Source of the DNA: Xestospongia bergquistia
Taxonomy: Eukaryota > Porifera > Demospongiae > Haplosclerida > Petrosiidae
Assembly (NCBI GenBank): GCA_963965975.1
Contig: OZ014411.1
Span: forward strand, 28,072,249-28,136,248
DNA length: 64,000 nucleotides
Direction of reading: 5' to 3'
The notes under the pieces were generated by a model that had not been told where the DNA came from, did no database searches, and saw only the letters and a program-made list of their open reading frames with translations. Positions within the stretch are counted from its first letter, which is position 1. The number at the start of each line of letters is the position of its first letter. This document shows positions 35,420 through 46,309 of the stretch, one piece after another. Position numbers and translations under genes: made by a program.

Positions 35420-37095
35420 CAAAAAAATCGATTTTGTTATTATATATATGTTAATCAAAAGGCCAACTGGGTAAGTTTCACTTATCTCCTAGCCTGGAAT
35501 TTTGTGTAAGTGGCTGTGCTTAATTCATAGCCTTAGTCTTTAGACTGTAATTGATTTCAGTACTCAATCTTCTTTGTGTAACATATATATCTTTTTAATT
35601 CTTTTAAAACAATGAAAAAAGCATGCCATATAATTGATGTATAGAATAATAAATATGTTTACATGTCAGACAGCCTCTCTCCAATACAGTGCTTGTTTCT
35701 TTAGTAGTACTTGTCATGATGTTTTTGTCATATTATTGAACCTTGAGCTTACCTAAATAACATAGTAGGGGTGAGCTGATCAACTGATGAGTCACAAACA
35801 TTAAGGTGTTGAAGCATTCTCCTGAGGAAGTACATGACAACATCTATTAAGTAAAGAACCTCTACTATCTGCACAGAGTTGACATAGATATTTTGTGATG
35901 CTAGGTACATTGAAGGTACTTGACACATGACCTTTCAATATAATATTATTATATAAATGTATGTTGTGCTACTAAATAGTTTGATTTGGTGATCAAAGAA
36001 ACCTCTTAGTTTATTTTGTCATTTATAACTATGTAATTAAATTGTTTCATTAGCTATCTCTTGTACTATACCAGTAATTTTTACGGAAATACTTATAAGT
36101 AAATATTAAAAGTACCAGCATATGAAGTTTAGAAGAATTAAAGTATATAATATATAGCATATATTAAAATAAAATAATATGATATTTCCTAATATATACC
36201 TATAAACAATGACATAAATCATCTAAATGACCAAATATATAATCATTTAGATTGTATATAAAACATTGAAAAGCTAAGTAGTAAACATCACACCATTGGT
36301 TAATGAGACTGAACAGTCATAATATAAGTTAGCAGATCTATAAAGATTCTGTTTAATTTCTCATTAGTTAGACACACCAATTTTAATAGATACTGGTCCT
36401 TACGTGTATGGGACAGTCCTACAAATCATGGACTTGTCCTTTCTGAGAAGTTGTTCGTTGAAGTGAATGAACTAATTCCATAGCAAATAATTAAGTCATA
36501 AAAATGGTATAGGTTTGTAATACTTTTAAATGTTATTTGTAGGCTTGTATGAAACCTTAGACACATGAGTCAATTATAACAACCAGTTATTTTAATAGTC
36601 ATGTAATTAATTATTACTATTATTAAAATCATCATTGTGTATCTTATGGACATAATTTATTAATCTATACATTTGTGATATCTGTTTCTGAGCCCCTCAC
36701 CATAACCACAAGTGAACAAATCAGAGTTATACTCATACATGTGCACTCATGAAATGATTGTCATTTCAACTTAGTTAGCACATTCTACAGCCCATTGGTT
36801 GCTAATGAAACTATGTAATGATATATACTGAGTGTTGTCCAATAACTGAAGCCATTGGAGCTAACTACATATTATGATGTCTTAGTAAAGCTGTCAGGTA
36901 CAACAATTATTTATGGCATGTAAACAATTATTGATGACAACATAACATATCTTTGTGAGTAGTTAAATTGTGTTAAATATGTATGTTATTAATGAAACAA
37001 TGTCAATCAAGACTTCGTTGATATGACAATGCATTTCAAGTGTGTAAACTCATATAATAATTTCACATGCTTAAGTGATACATCACTTTTAGTAG
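35420..37095. other. No gene seen
   Basis: AT-rich intergenic sequence without recognisable exons or repeats. Confidence 0.45.
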
Positions 37096-37100
37096 TAGTA

Positions 37101-37333
37101 TACTGTAAAAATTAATATGTTATTTTAATAATTGGTTTGTACTTTACATGAGTGGATTACCATGAATGTAGAATTTATGTGAATTACTCATTGTATAAAT
37201 TGTTGCTATGTACCAGTACAACATACCAAGAAATTACATAGTGAGCAATTCTCAAGAATTTTATATTCCATAGTAATCTATCTATGTAAACTACAAATTA
37301 GTTGTTAAATTGAAATATTAATTTTTACAGTGT
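37101..37333. mobile_element. MITE family A, copy 3
   Basis: The same fold-back element as at 19505 and 21265, here more diverged: ends ACTGTAAAAATTAA and TTTTTACAGTG, with flanking TA on both sides. It lies about 150 bp beyond the 3' end of the EF-hand gene. Confidence 0.7.
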
Positions 37334-37484
37334 ACCTCATTCATAAGTGTGGACAATGGTATAACATTCAAATATATATAAATCACATTTTTTGCTTTAA
37401 TATCAAACTAAATTGTATCAATCAATGAAGATCTTACAGTTACTATATAATCAAGTGTAAACACTTATTTTTATGCAATTCAAA

Positions 37485-37985
37485 TTATGGAGTAAGGAAG
37501 AATTGAAGTACAGCTTGTCTCTTCTCATCAAGTGTTATAACGCCATCATGATTGAGGTCTTCTTCTTTGAAAACAATATCAATCATCTCATCATCCATGT
37601 CTAAAACTGCTCGACAATATTGATGCATCTCATCTGGAGTAATAACTCCATCTCCATTGGCATCTATAACTTCAAAATGGGCATCTGCATACGCTATTAT
37701 ACGCTCTTTAACATCAGGTTGAGTAACAAACTTCCTTATTCCTTCAACAAACTTATCTGCATCAACATTATCCAATCCTTGTAGCCCAAAGGACCAAACA
37801 TTTAGCAATGCTTCATGATAGCGCTGTTCTGCATCAGCTCCCTTCTTTCCAAATTTAGCCATATTCTTTGCTATTGTTGCAATATCATCATAATTAATAA
37901 GACCATCTTTATTCCTATCAAGGTGACTAAAGCGCATCTTCACTTTATAAATCCAAGTAGGGTTCTCGGTATGAGCGGCAGACAT
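37485..37985 (-). CDS. EF-hand calcium-binding protein, sarcoplasmic (SCP/calexcitin) type
   Basis: 166-residue single-exon frame. Three EF-hand loops look competent: DRNKDGLINYDD (residues 23-34), DANGDGVITPDE (about 109-120) and DLNHDGVITLDE (about 143-154). The second hand (around DNVDADKFVEG) is degenerate and lacks the usual 12-residue loop. Length, loss of the second loop and the PTWIYKVKMRFSHLD start fit the invertebrate sarcoplasmic calcium-binding protein/calexcitin group, which are soluble cytosolic Ca2+ buffers or sensors. There is no signal peptide. An upstream non-coding exon is possible. Family assignment is secure, the precise subfamily less so. Confidence 0.85.
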   Translation of the reverse strand: MSAAHTENPTWIYKVKMRFSHLDRNKDGLINYDDIATIAKNMAKFGKKGADAEQRYHEALLNVWSFGLQGLDNVDADKFVEGIRKFVTQPDVKERIIAYADAHFEVIDANGDGVITPDEMHQYCRAVLDMDDEMIDIVFKEEDLNHDGVITLDEKRQAVLQFFLTP

Positions 37986-38332
37986 CCTTCAATATTTAAA
38001 TAAGTAATTTAGTGAGTTAGTCCTTGATGTGATCAGATAAACTGCAATAGATTAACACAAGAGAGTGTAAATGATAGTTATTATTAAGGAAATATGATAT
38101 ACTGGAAGTGATATATTTGGATAACCCATAAATCAAAAAATGGCACATATTAGTTACGTGTAGTATTGATAATATTAATAACTACAAGATAAACATTGGA
38201 TATTTGACTAATGGTAATATAAAATACTATAAAATATGTTTGTACATGTATTTGAGATGCTGAAAACAATGTCTTCACTAAAGTCTAATGAGTGCTATCA
38301 TTCCTTATATGGACCACAAATTTGACCTAAAC

Positions 38333-38384
38333 AACTAGTCAATGCTCCTTTCCCTCTTATAAGGGAAAGGAGCATTGACTAGTT
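38333..38384. repeat. Perfect short hairpin
   Basis: A 23-nt arm starting 'aactagtcaatgctccttt' is repeated as its exact reverse complement after a 6-nt loop. It lies about 65 bp from the copia 3' LTR. It could be a tiny fold-back element or an exonless regulatory hairpin. Confidence 0.8.
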
Positions 38385-38448
38385 ATGTACTACTGTCATT
38401 AACACACATATTATAGTCTTTGACTACTTTTAAATTTCATAATATAAT

Positions 38449-38639
38449 TGTTATGATTTTAGTCTTTTAAATAATATTAATGATTCCAGTATTTTACAAA
38501 ACTGAGCAACTGAGCAACTTACAAAACCAAAAAGAAAGATTGCTTAGATAATACCACAATAATTAAATACCTGTGGTTACAGTATATAGTAATAATCATA
38601 CATGTAACAAACTATGTAATCGTTAGCAGTTTCTCTACA
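38449..38639 (-). repeat. Copia element 3' LTR
   Basis: 191 bp, bounded by TG and CA. The outer flank ATAAT (38444-38448) matches the flank of the other LTR. A purine tract, GAGGAGGAA on the minus strand (38640-38648), abuts it as the polypurine tract. It differs from the 5' LTR by about a 2-bp indel. Confidence 0.9.
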
Positions 38640-38668
38640 TTCCTCCTCGATTCATAGTTTCGTAGGTA

Positions 38669-41600
38669 TTAAGTCAGTCCTAATTTTTCTCGTAAATATT
38701 CGAATTGTGTTTTAGGTAGAGGTTTTGTAAAGATATCAGCTACCATTTGGTCAGTTGGACAATAAGATATAGTGATTGTTTCAGCTTGAACATTCTCTCG
38801 AATAAAATGGTGTTTTATATCGATGTGTTTTGTTCGTTTATGTCCGATAGGGTTCTTTGTCATGGCAATAGCTCCTTGATTGTCTTCTAAAATTTCAGTG
38901 GCTTCTTTTGTATTGATATGCAAGTCATTTAACAGTCTTCTTAGCCATATTGCTTCCTGTGTAGCTAATCCCAATGCCATGTACTCTGCTTCAGATGTTG
39001 AAAGAGCAACTGTTTGTTGCTTTTGACTTTGCCAACTAATTGCTCCTCCTGTCATAATAAAGACATTACCAGAAGTTGAGTGTCTGTCATCCAAGTCATT
39101 TGCCCAATCAGCATCAGAGTATCCTAATAACTTTGTTTCTTTAGATGGTTTGTATCGTAGTTTTAGAGAGATAGTTCCTTTAAGATAACGAAAAATACGT
39201 TTAACAGCAGTTAGGTGAGCTTCAGTTGGATTAGCATTATATTTTGAGACTACACCAATTGCATAGGCAATGTCTGGTCTTGTAGCTCTAGCTAAATGTA
39301 GTAAACTACCAACCATTGATTGATATTGAATAGAATTGACTGCTTTGCTGATTTGATCATTCTTCTCTAATTTTACATTGGTGTTCATTGGTGTGGTGAC
39401 TGTATTGGCATCTGATAGACCATACTTTTCAAGTAGTCTTTGAATATATTGACTTTGGTTCAATGATATACTTTCCTTTTCAAGGTGAATGTTTACACCT
39501 AAACAGTAGTGAATTGGACCTAGATCTTTCATCTTGAAAGTGTTCTTAAGTAGTTCTTTCATTTGTAACATCTCCTCTTGTGTTTCAGTTATTAGTATAA
39601 GGTCATCAACATATACTGCTACAATTTCTAATTTTCCTTTCTTGTTGACTCTAATAAAAATGCATGGATCAGCACTACTCTGTATAAATCCAAGTACATT
39701 CATGTGTTGATTGAACTTCATGTTCCAACAGCGAGGGGACTGTTTCAAGCCATACAGGGACTTCTTAAGTTTACATACTAGGTTTTCCTTCCCTGCTTTA
39801 ATATAACCAGGTGGTTGTTTCATGTATATGTCTTCCTTTAGGTCACCATTGAGGAATGCAGTAATTACGTCCATTTGATGTACCAGCATGTTGTTTTGAG
39901 CAGCATATGCTAAAATAGTACGAATTGAGGAGAATCTTGCTACAGGAGAAAAGGTCTCTTCATAGTCTATGCCGTACTTTTGGGAAAAACCCTGTGCTAC
40001 GAGTCTACCTTTGAATCTCTCTACTTCTCCCTTGCCGTCATACTTTACTCGAAAGACCCAATTACAGCCAATAGTTCTTCTTCCTTTAGGAAGTTCTACC
40101 AGTTCCCAAGTATTGTTTTCCATTAGAGCTGAGTATTCTGAGTTGGCTGCTTCTCTCCATTCTTTTGCATTATTTCCTTGTAGGGCTTCTTCAATTGTCA
40201 TTGGTTCTTCAACATCTTTAACCTGAATATCTTGTACATGATTGACATATTCATCTATCCCATAACGAATAGTTGGTCTCTTATTTCTATCTGACCTCCT
40301 AGGCTGTGGTTGAGGTGAGTCAGGTGATTGAGATTGAACAAGTTCTTCTGGTTGAGAAGTCTCCTCCTGGTCAGGTAGGTCAAAGGGAACTTCACTGGGT
40401 TCTTCACTAATTACTTCTTCTACAGGGCTTCTGTTGACATCTAAGGAGTCTCCAATGAACTGAGACTCATTAAAAATAACATCATGTCTTGTGTAAGATC
40501 TTTGTCCTACTGGATCCCATACTTTGTAATTTTGAGTTGATTCTGTGTAACCGATAAATATGAGTTTTTCAGCTTTCTTGTCAAGTTTCTTACGATTTCC
40601 ATCTGGTATATGGGAATAAATGGTACAGCCAAATGTGCGAATGTGTTCTAAGCTTGGCTTCTTTGAATACCAGTATTGATAAGGTGTACAATCTGAATTT
40701 AGAGCAGTAGTTATCATTCTATTTCTTAGATAAGTAGCAGTAGACACAGCTTCTGCCCAATATGCATTACTGAGATTTGCATGAAATAACATAGATCGTG
40801 CTGCTTCACCAAGTGTTCTATTGAGTCTTTCTGCGACTCCATTTTGCTGTGGTGAGTAGGCAGCTGTAGATTCAGATTTAATACCGTACTGCCTAAGGTA
40901 AGCGAGAAAATCTTGTGACATGTACTCCCCACCTCTATCTGCTCTTAATGCTTTGATTTTAGTACCTGATTCGTTCTCAGCTATAGCTTTAAACTCTTTA
41001 AATTTGTCCAAGGCTTCAGATTTGTGTTTCATGAAATATGTGTGACTATATTGTGAGTAGTCATCTACGAATGTTATGAAGTATCGACTTCCTCCAAATG
41101 ATTGAGTTTGCATAGGCCCACATACGTCAGTATACACTAATTGTAACTTTTCTGTTGATTTGATAGTATTGAGTGGAGGGTGAGGTAGTCGGTGCATCTT
41201 TCCTTGTATGCAGGCATCACAAAACGTTTGAGTTCCATCGAGAGGTATTTCAATTCCATTGGCTGCTTTGGTTAACTGACGTAGTTGTTTAATGTTTACG
41301 TGTGCTAATCTCTGATGCCACAGATCAATTTTCTGTTTACTTAATGTTATCTCCTTCTCTGTAGCAACATTAGCACTTATTGATTTAAGTACTTCACAGT
41401 TAAGTGTATACAATTTTCCAACAGGTGATCCAGTTCCAATAAGGTTTTTCTTCTTGTTTCTAATCCAGCACTTTTGACCAAATGATACACTATTACCACT
41501 CATTGTTGATGCTCTGACACTAAATAGATTACTTGTCAGTTGAGGTACGTATAGCACGCTATTCATCCATCCAACTACTCTTCTGTTGTTGGGTAGATAC

Positions 41601-42415
41601 GAGACGAATTTAATGTCTCCCGATCCGAGTGCTTCAACTGTATGTCCATCACCCAGTCCTACTAACTCTGGTGTGTTGAACTTTCGATAATTACGCAGAG
41701 TGTCTCTTTGAAAAGTCATATGTTTGCTTGCTCCTGAGTCAATTATCCATTTGTACTTTAGATCTTTATTATCTGTGAAGAATGCGTCATGAGCAATAAA
41801 CATCTGGGCGTCTTGCTCATTTGAGGAACTCTTTTGTGTACTGGGTGTGTCTTCTGCTTTGTCGGCATGATGCTTTGATCTGTGGTGTGGCTGTCTTGAA
41901 TCTTTTGACCTGGGTTTACGACAGTCTTTTTGATAGTGACCAGCTTTTCCACAATTATAACAGACTCCAGGTCTACCACGACCTTTGGCACGAGCCTTTA
42001 GTGCTTCGTCCCCTGGTTTAGGAGATTCGTGAATACCGTTTCCTTTACTTCGTCTTTGCTCTTCATCTAGTAGAGCTTGTTTGGTAAACATGAACGTGAG
42101 TTCGCTATCTCCCCTTGCTAGTAGAGCTGTAACAAGTGTTGGATAAACCTCTTGAACACTCTTTAATAGAATAGCGACCTTATTGAGTTCGCTTACTGTT
42201 TCTCCTAGAGCCGTTAGCTGGTCAGACAATTCATCTATTTTACGAAGATGATCGTGAATAGTCGAGCCTCTCTTCATTCGTTGCCCATAGAGTTGCATCA
42301 GTGTGTGCACTTTATTACTGACTGTTTTCCTTTCATATATTTCGCATAGTGTGTCCCATAGTTCTTTGGTAGTTTTACAGTTCATTACAGCTGGGACATT
42401 TTTTGACCAATGCAT
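38669..42415 (-). CDS. Copia Gag-Pol polyprotein (main frame)
   Basis: 1248-codon frame ending in TAA. In order: gag C-terminal part; zinc knuckle CYNCGKAGHYQKDC (about residue 150); aspartic protease WIIDSGASKHMT (about 225); integrase with the HQRLAHVN zinc region (about 365) and the catalytic segment starting LVYTDVCGPM (about 430); reverse transcriptase with MDVITAFLNGDL and the catalytic YVDDLILI; RNase H with YSDADWANDLDD and HIDIKHHFIRE. No stop interrupts protease, integrase, RT or RNase H. The first ATG of this frame is internal to gag; the true start is in the adjacent frame at 42615. Confidence 0.93.
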   Translation of the reverse strand: MHWSKNVPAVMNCKTTKELWDTLCEIYERKTVSNKVHTLMQLYGQRMKRGSTIHDHLRKIDELSDQLTALGETVSELNKVAILLKSVQEVYPTLVTALLARGDSELTFMFTKQALLDEEQRRSKGNGIHESPKPGDEALKARAKGRGRPGVCYNCGKAGHYQKDCRKPRSKDSRQPHHRSKHHADKAEDTPSTQKSSSNEQDAQMFIAHDAFFTDNKDLKYKWIIDSGASKHMTFQRDTLRNYRKFNTPELVGLGDGHTVEALGSGDIKFVSYLPNNRRVVGWMNSVLYVPQLTSNLFSVRASTMSGNSVSFGQKCWIRNKKKNLIGTGSPVGKLYTLNCEVLKSISANVATEKEITLSKQKIDLWHQRLAHVNIKQLRQLTKAANGIEIPLDGTQTFCDACIQGKMHRLPHPPLNTIKSTEKLQLVYTDVCGPMQTQSFGGSRYFITFVDDYSQYSHTYFMKHKSEALDKFKEFKAIAENESGTKIKALRADRGGEYMSQDFLAYLRQYGIKSESTAAYSPQQNGVAERLNRTLGEAARSMLFHANLSNAYWAEAVSTATYLRNRMITTALNSDCTPYQYWYSKKPSLEHIRTFGCTIYSHIPDGNRKKLDKKAEKLIFIGYTESTQNYKVWDPVGQRSYTRHDVIFNESQFIGDSLDVNRSPVEEVISEEPSEVPFDLPDQEETSQPEELVQSQSPDSPQPQPRRSDRNKRPTIRYGIDEYVNHVQDIQVKDVEEPMTIEEALQGNNAKEWREAANSEYSALMENNTWELVELPKGRRTIGCNWVFRVKYDGKGEVERFKGRLVAQGFSQKYGIDYEETFSPVARFSSIRTILAYAAQNNMLVHQMDVITAFLNGDLKEDIYMKQPPGYIKAGKENLVCKLKKSLYGLKQSPRCWNMKFNQHMNVLGFIQSSADPCIFIRVNKKGKLEIVAVYVDDLILITETQEEMLQMKELLKNTFKMKDLGPIHYCLGVNIHLEKESISLNQSQYIQRLLEKYGLSDANTVTTPMNTNVKLEKNDQISKAVNSIQYQSMVGSLLHLARATRPDIAYAIGVVSKYNANPTEAHLTAVKRIFRYLKGTISLKLRYKPSKETKLLGYSDADWANDLDDRHSTSGNVFIMTGGAISWQSQKQQTVALSTSEAEYMALGLATQEAIWLRRLLNDLHINTKEATEILEDNQGAIAMTKNPIGHKRTKHIDIKHHFIRENVQAETITISYCPTDQMVADIFTKPLPKTQFEYLREKLGLT

Positions 42416-42615
42416 TGTAGAACTGAGTAGAATGCTTTCTCTTCTTTGGTTTGACTATACCCTTGTTGTGTACTGTTCATTGTTCCATTTGCATACTCCC
42501 ATTGTTCTGCAGCCTTTAGAGCATGACTAACTTGGAATTTCCACACTGGCCAATCCTTCTCAGTCTTTAGTTGAGGCACGTTAGCAAAAAACTTAGTATC
42601 TGTTGTCGTAGCCAT
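42385..42615 (-). CDS. Copia gag N-terminus, out of frame with pol
   Basis: 76-codon frame starting ATGGCTACG, 23 bp inside the 5' LTR, with the gag-like segment TEKDWPVWKFQVSHALKA. It overlaps the main frame by about 30 nt and is one base off. The frame change coincides with a run of six A residues, so a single-base loss there is the simplest cause. Copia elements normally have one continuous gag-pol frame. Confidence 0.75.
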   Translation of the reverse strand: MATTTDTKFFANVPQLKTEKDWPVWKFQVSHALKAAEQWEYANGTMNSTQQGYSQTKEEKAFYSVLQCIGQKMSQL

Positions 42616-42618
42616 GGA

Positions 42619-42637
42619 GGGTTCTGGGCTCGTAACC
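42619..42637 (-). other. Candidate primer binding site
   Basis: GGTTACGAGCCCAGAACC on the minus strand starts directly after the 5' LTR. Its complement contains CTGGGCTCGTAACCC, which looks like the 3' side of an anticodon stem and loop, not a tRNA 3' end. Drosophila copia primes from a half tRNA in the same way. Confidence 0.55.
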
Positions 42638-42830
42638 TGTTATGATTTTAGTCTTTTAAATAATATTAATGATTCCAGTATTTTACAAAACTGAGCAACT
42701 GAGCAACTTACAAAACCAAAAAGAAAGATTGCTTAGATAATACCACAATAATTAAATACCTGTGGTTACAGTACATATAGTAATAATCATACATGTAACA
42801 AACTATGTAATCGTTAGCAGTTTCTCTACA
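42638..42830 (-). repeat. Copia element 5' LTR
   Basis: 193 bp, TG...CA boundaries, followed by ATAAT. Nearly identical to 38449-38639. It should carry the element's promoter and start of transcription. Confidence 0.9.
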
Positions 42831-43276
42831 ATAATAACTTTTCATAAAGTTGCAATGCAATGGGACATTCAAAATAGAAAACAAGTTTAAACATCTAATC
42901 TATTCTCACAAACATATAGTTGTATTAGACAGTGCACTTATATAGGTGTCAAAATGGTTGATAGCTGTTTTAACAATAACTACACTTTATATGATAAGGT
43001 AGTTCATATCTTTTGTACTTAAATAATTATTTTTTACCAGCTATGTTCTGTGTTGTATTTTGTTCTTATCTTTCCAGTTTGAGCAAATAACAGCGATGCA
43101 GGTTGGTACACCTAGTGAACACAATTATGATATTAAAAAACAACTGAGTCTATAAACAATATGAGTCATTTACTAAACTAGATATCTTAAAGTAGTAGCA
43201 AACTACTCACCTTTTACACAGACTACAAAAGTCAACACTTCACGTTGAATACAAGAAACGAATGACAGGAATATTA

Positions 43277-43698
43277 TACCGTATGGCGGGTATTATTGGC
43301 GTCTTAAATATTTGACGGTTTGCCATCAAAATAAGCAAATTAAAATTTGACGAAATTTTAATTTGGCGATTTATTAAAATAATTGCTGTAATTAAAGGTG
43401 GGTGGAACGATGGGTGGTACTGCGTGTACTATATAACGCCACGTGAACTCTCGTTAATGTAGATCGATGGATACTTACGAGATTTTCGTGATAAGGATGT
43501 GCACTGTTCTTCACTAGGCAGGACAGTTCTCTTCGTGAAATACCTAAGTAACGCCATTTACGTAGCGGCTAGCAGATGGGGATCACATGCAGGGAGGCGT
43601 GAAAAATTATTGACGGCTTTTGATTTGACAATTTTGTTGCATGCAGACCGTCAATACGCCAAATTAAATTCGCCACCAATAATACCCGCTATACGGTA
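43277..43698. mobile_element. TA-flanked MITE, mariner-like
   Basis: 422 bp between TA dinucleotides. Terminal inverted repeats begin TACCGTATGGCGGGTATTAT at the left and TACCGTATAGCGGGTATTAT at the right (read inward), with one mismatch in the first 20. Subterminal TTGACGG motifs are also inverted. No transposase; a 73-codon frame inside is not recognisable. Confidence 0.8.
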
Positions 43699-43700
43699 TA

Positions 43701-44985
43701 TGATTATGAAGTCATTGTGATTGTTACCGTAAATCTCTAAATCCTCGAAAAATTTAAATTGGAAAACGAACAATTATATTGAACTTTTCCGAGGAGGCCT
43801 ACAACAGTTTTGGTCTGGTTGTCAATGTCAGCATCTATTGGTCAAAGCAATCTGCTCAGAAACTGGTGATGGAATAAACATTAAATCATTATTAACTCTG
43901 GTACAAGCATTAGCAGATATAATGGTTATATTGGGCTTGACTTTCAGCTATTAGTTAGTCTTGTGGTAAATTATATTGATTAGATTGTTTGCATCTAAAC
44001 TGATTTAAAATTTATTGTACATGTTATGTACTAGTACTCAGGAGAAAGAATTTTGATAAAAGTGAAAAATTCAGATCTGAAAAGATTTCAGTGATTTAGA
44101 AATTTTTGCAGCAGTATTTGTATCCACTTATATACCATAGATTTGACCATTTTGATACCTATTTTCTACTGCAATGTGTGGACAATTACTTGAATGTTTG
44201 CAAATCATACATCATATCATTTCCAACTTTTAAAAAGTATAGTTGTTCAATGTTGAAAATAAGTTGATTTTTTAACTAAAATCCATGTACATTTTGATTG
44301 CATATATCACTACATAATATATTGAAGTTTATCATACTAATAGTAATGGTCCAGCATATCATTATAATAGCTCTATCCATTAATGATATGAATAGTCAAT
44401 TCCATAGTACAATAAATACATTAGTAATAAAAACTGTACATGATGTTTACTATATTACATAAATAATCTACATACATACAACCTTTATAATAATATATTG
44501 ATTAAATGAGTCCATCAATTATTACACTGAATTAATATTAATTTAATTGGTTTTGTTGTTCTATGAACTTTGGAAATAGAATATTGAAGAGCAATCATGA
44601 CATTACCGGGACTGTTTAGAACATAGTAGCTATACAGTATTGTGTAATTTAAAAAGAACTTACGAATACTATTAATCACTAAAATCAAGAGACATCAATA
44701 AACAGTCTGACAAAGAGAAACTTTGCCTCTTCACTCATTCAAGATGTTATACATACACAGGACTGGTTCTATCACCACCTACCTTGTTGACAAGTGGCAG
44801 TTATCATCTATTTTGTGCAGCGTGAGCACTATAGCAAATTGAGTGACTTTGGTGGACAAAATCCTTTTTAAATGTAGTATTATTTATTTACTTTTAGTGT
44901 ACACATGTAACAATGTACATCTTCAAATTTTAACTTATCTATATATGTACTGAATTTGTCTCCCCTCAATTAATTGATCTAATAT
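43701..44985. other. Mostly empty; one coding-like segment
   Basis: A coding-like frame near 43790-43950 on the plus strand reads GGLQQFWSGCQCQHLLVKA and LLTLVQALADIM, with no family recognised and no flanking exons. The rest is AT-rich without support for genes. Confidence 0.3.
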
Positions 44986-44989
44986 ATAC

Positions 44990-45175
44990 AATCAAGAGGT
45001 GTCTTTTTTCTGGTTCTTTCACTGTTAATTTCACAGATGAAAAATCAAGCATATATATATATATATTTGTGTGCTGACTCACTTAATAGCTCTGAAGGAA
45101 CTTCTGAAAGTGGTGAAACAATGTTCTGTCAAAAGCACTAGAATTGGTAAGTTAATTGATCTGCAAAAATTACTT
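44990..45175 (-). pseudogene. Relic copy of a death-domain gene exon
   Basis: Matches the start of the last exon of the ANK-ZU5-death gene and its acceptor (56210-56395): 'caatcaagaggtgtcttttt' and 'gctctgaaggaacttct' are shared. It is interrupted by a (TA)n expansion and carries small indels. The death domain itself is not preserved. So it is a fragment of a paralogue. Confidence 0.75.
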
Positions 45176-45179
45176 ATAC

Positions 45180-46300
45180 AACAGTTATACGTCCATTACA
45201 ATGTCAACATAATCAACTTCCATTACTATTAATTGATCATTACATCAATATCATTATTAATATCATTATCATTAGGTTACTTTAAGAGTAATCAATTACA
45301 ATTATAATTACTTTCTACAATTATAATTATCATTATTACTATTAGAAATGTACATATAATTACATGAAAATGAATAAATGATTACATAAAATGTTATTAT
45401 CCTTCTTTTTAACACTACTCCATTGTCATTATTTAAAAATTTACTCTTTCTCACTATGTTGTGTTGCCAGTTCAAGATGATTCTCTTTAACACATTCAAA
45501 TTGTCTGTTGTGACACATTTTTATCATCTATTGAATGTACTCACAACTCATACAATTATTTATTTACTTTTTGTGTACATGTAACAATGTTTATGTAGTT
45601 TTATTTTTAATATTTTCTTATTGCACTGCTCTATCTAAATAATGTACAGAAAACAAAGAAATTGTTGAAGAGATAATTCAGTTTGTAACAAGTATTAACA
45701 TTCTACAAGAGTATATTTCACAAGAGTTGTGAAGAGTTGTGGGATGAATTCAGTATTAAGAAGTAGCTTCTGCAATGGGCCATTGAGTTCTTTCCCATAA
45801 GTCTGCACCTCCAATTATAACTATAATTTTATTCTTAATGCATTGTAGTAAAATAGGAATTATTTAATTAAAATATAAAAACTTTAGAGTTTTTCATGAC
45901 CACACACTAGTTGCTACTCAACTACACAAATACTAACTGTTACTTTGTGCATACATTTTTGCTATGAAAAACATAGAGTATTTATTATTTTAGTAATAGA
46001 AAAATCCATTGTACCATTTAAATGATTATCACTGGTTATTTAATTATACGTTTGTATTTAATGATCCTGTTATATCCTGAAACAGTTATAATTTTATTAA
46101 TGATCAAATCAAAACACAGTAATATGGATTTCTGTATACATGCAAACAACTTGATTCTCTTTCTGTGTCTTTATTTGTAATCATATTAACAATAATAAGC
46201 TAAACTAGGAAATTACAAAAATAATACGACATGACAAAATTATTTAACCTTTTCTACTGAATTACAAATTATATGTATGTTGTTAAGTTCTCTGCAAACT
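45180..46300. other. No gene seen
   Basis: AT-rich sequence with no recognised exon. The right end probably holds the 3' untranslated part of the beta-helix gene. Confidence 0.45.
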
Positions 46301-46309
46301 GTCTGGCCT

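Larger units (their letters stand above)
38449..42830 (-). mobile_element. Ty1/copia LTR retrotransposon, nearly complete
   Basis: 4.38 kb on the minus strand with 191- and 193-bp LTRs, 5-bp target duplication ATAAT on both sides, a primer binding site just inside the 5' LTR, gag-pol, and a polypurine tract at the 3' end. LTRs that differ by about one small indel suggest a recent insertion. Integrase precedes reverse transcriptase, which defines the copia order. The gag region has a frame break, so this copy is probably defective as sequenced. Confidence 0.93.

Noticed and set aside
39969-40226. Plus-strand frames inside the copia element (also 40726, 41758, 41821, 42303)
   Set aside because: They are shadows of the gag-pol frame with no family resemblance.
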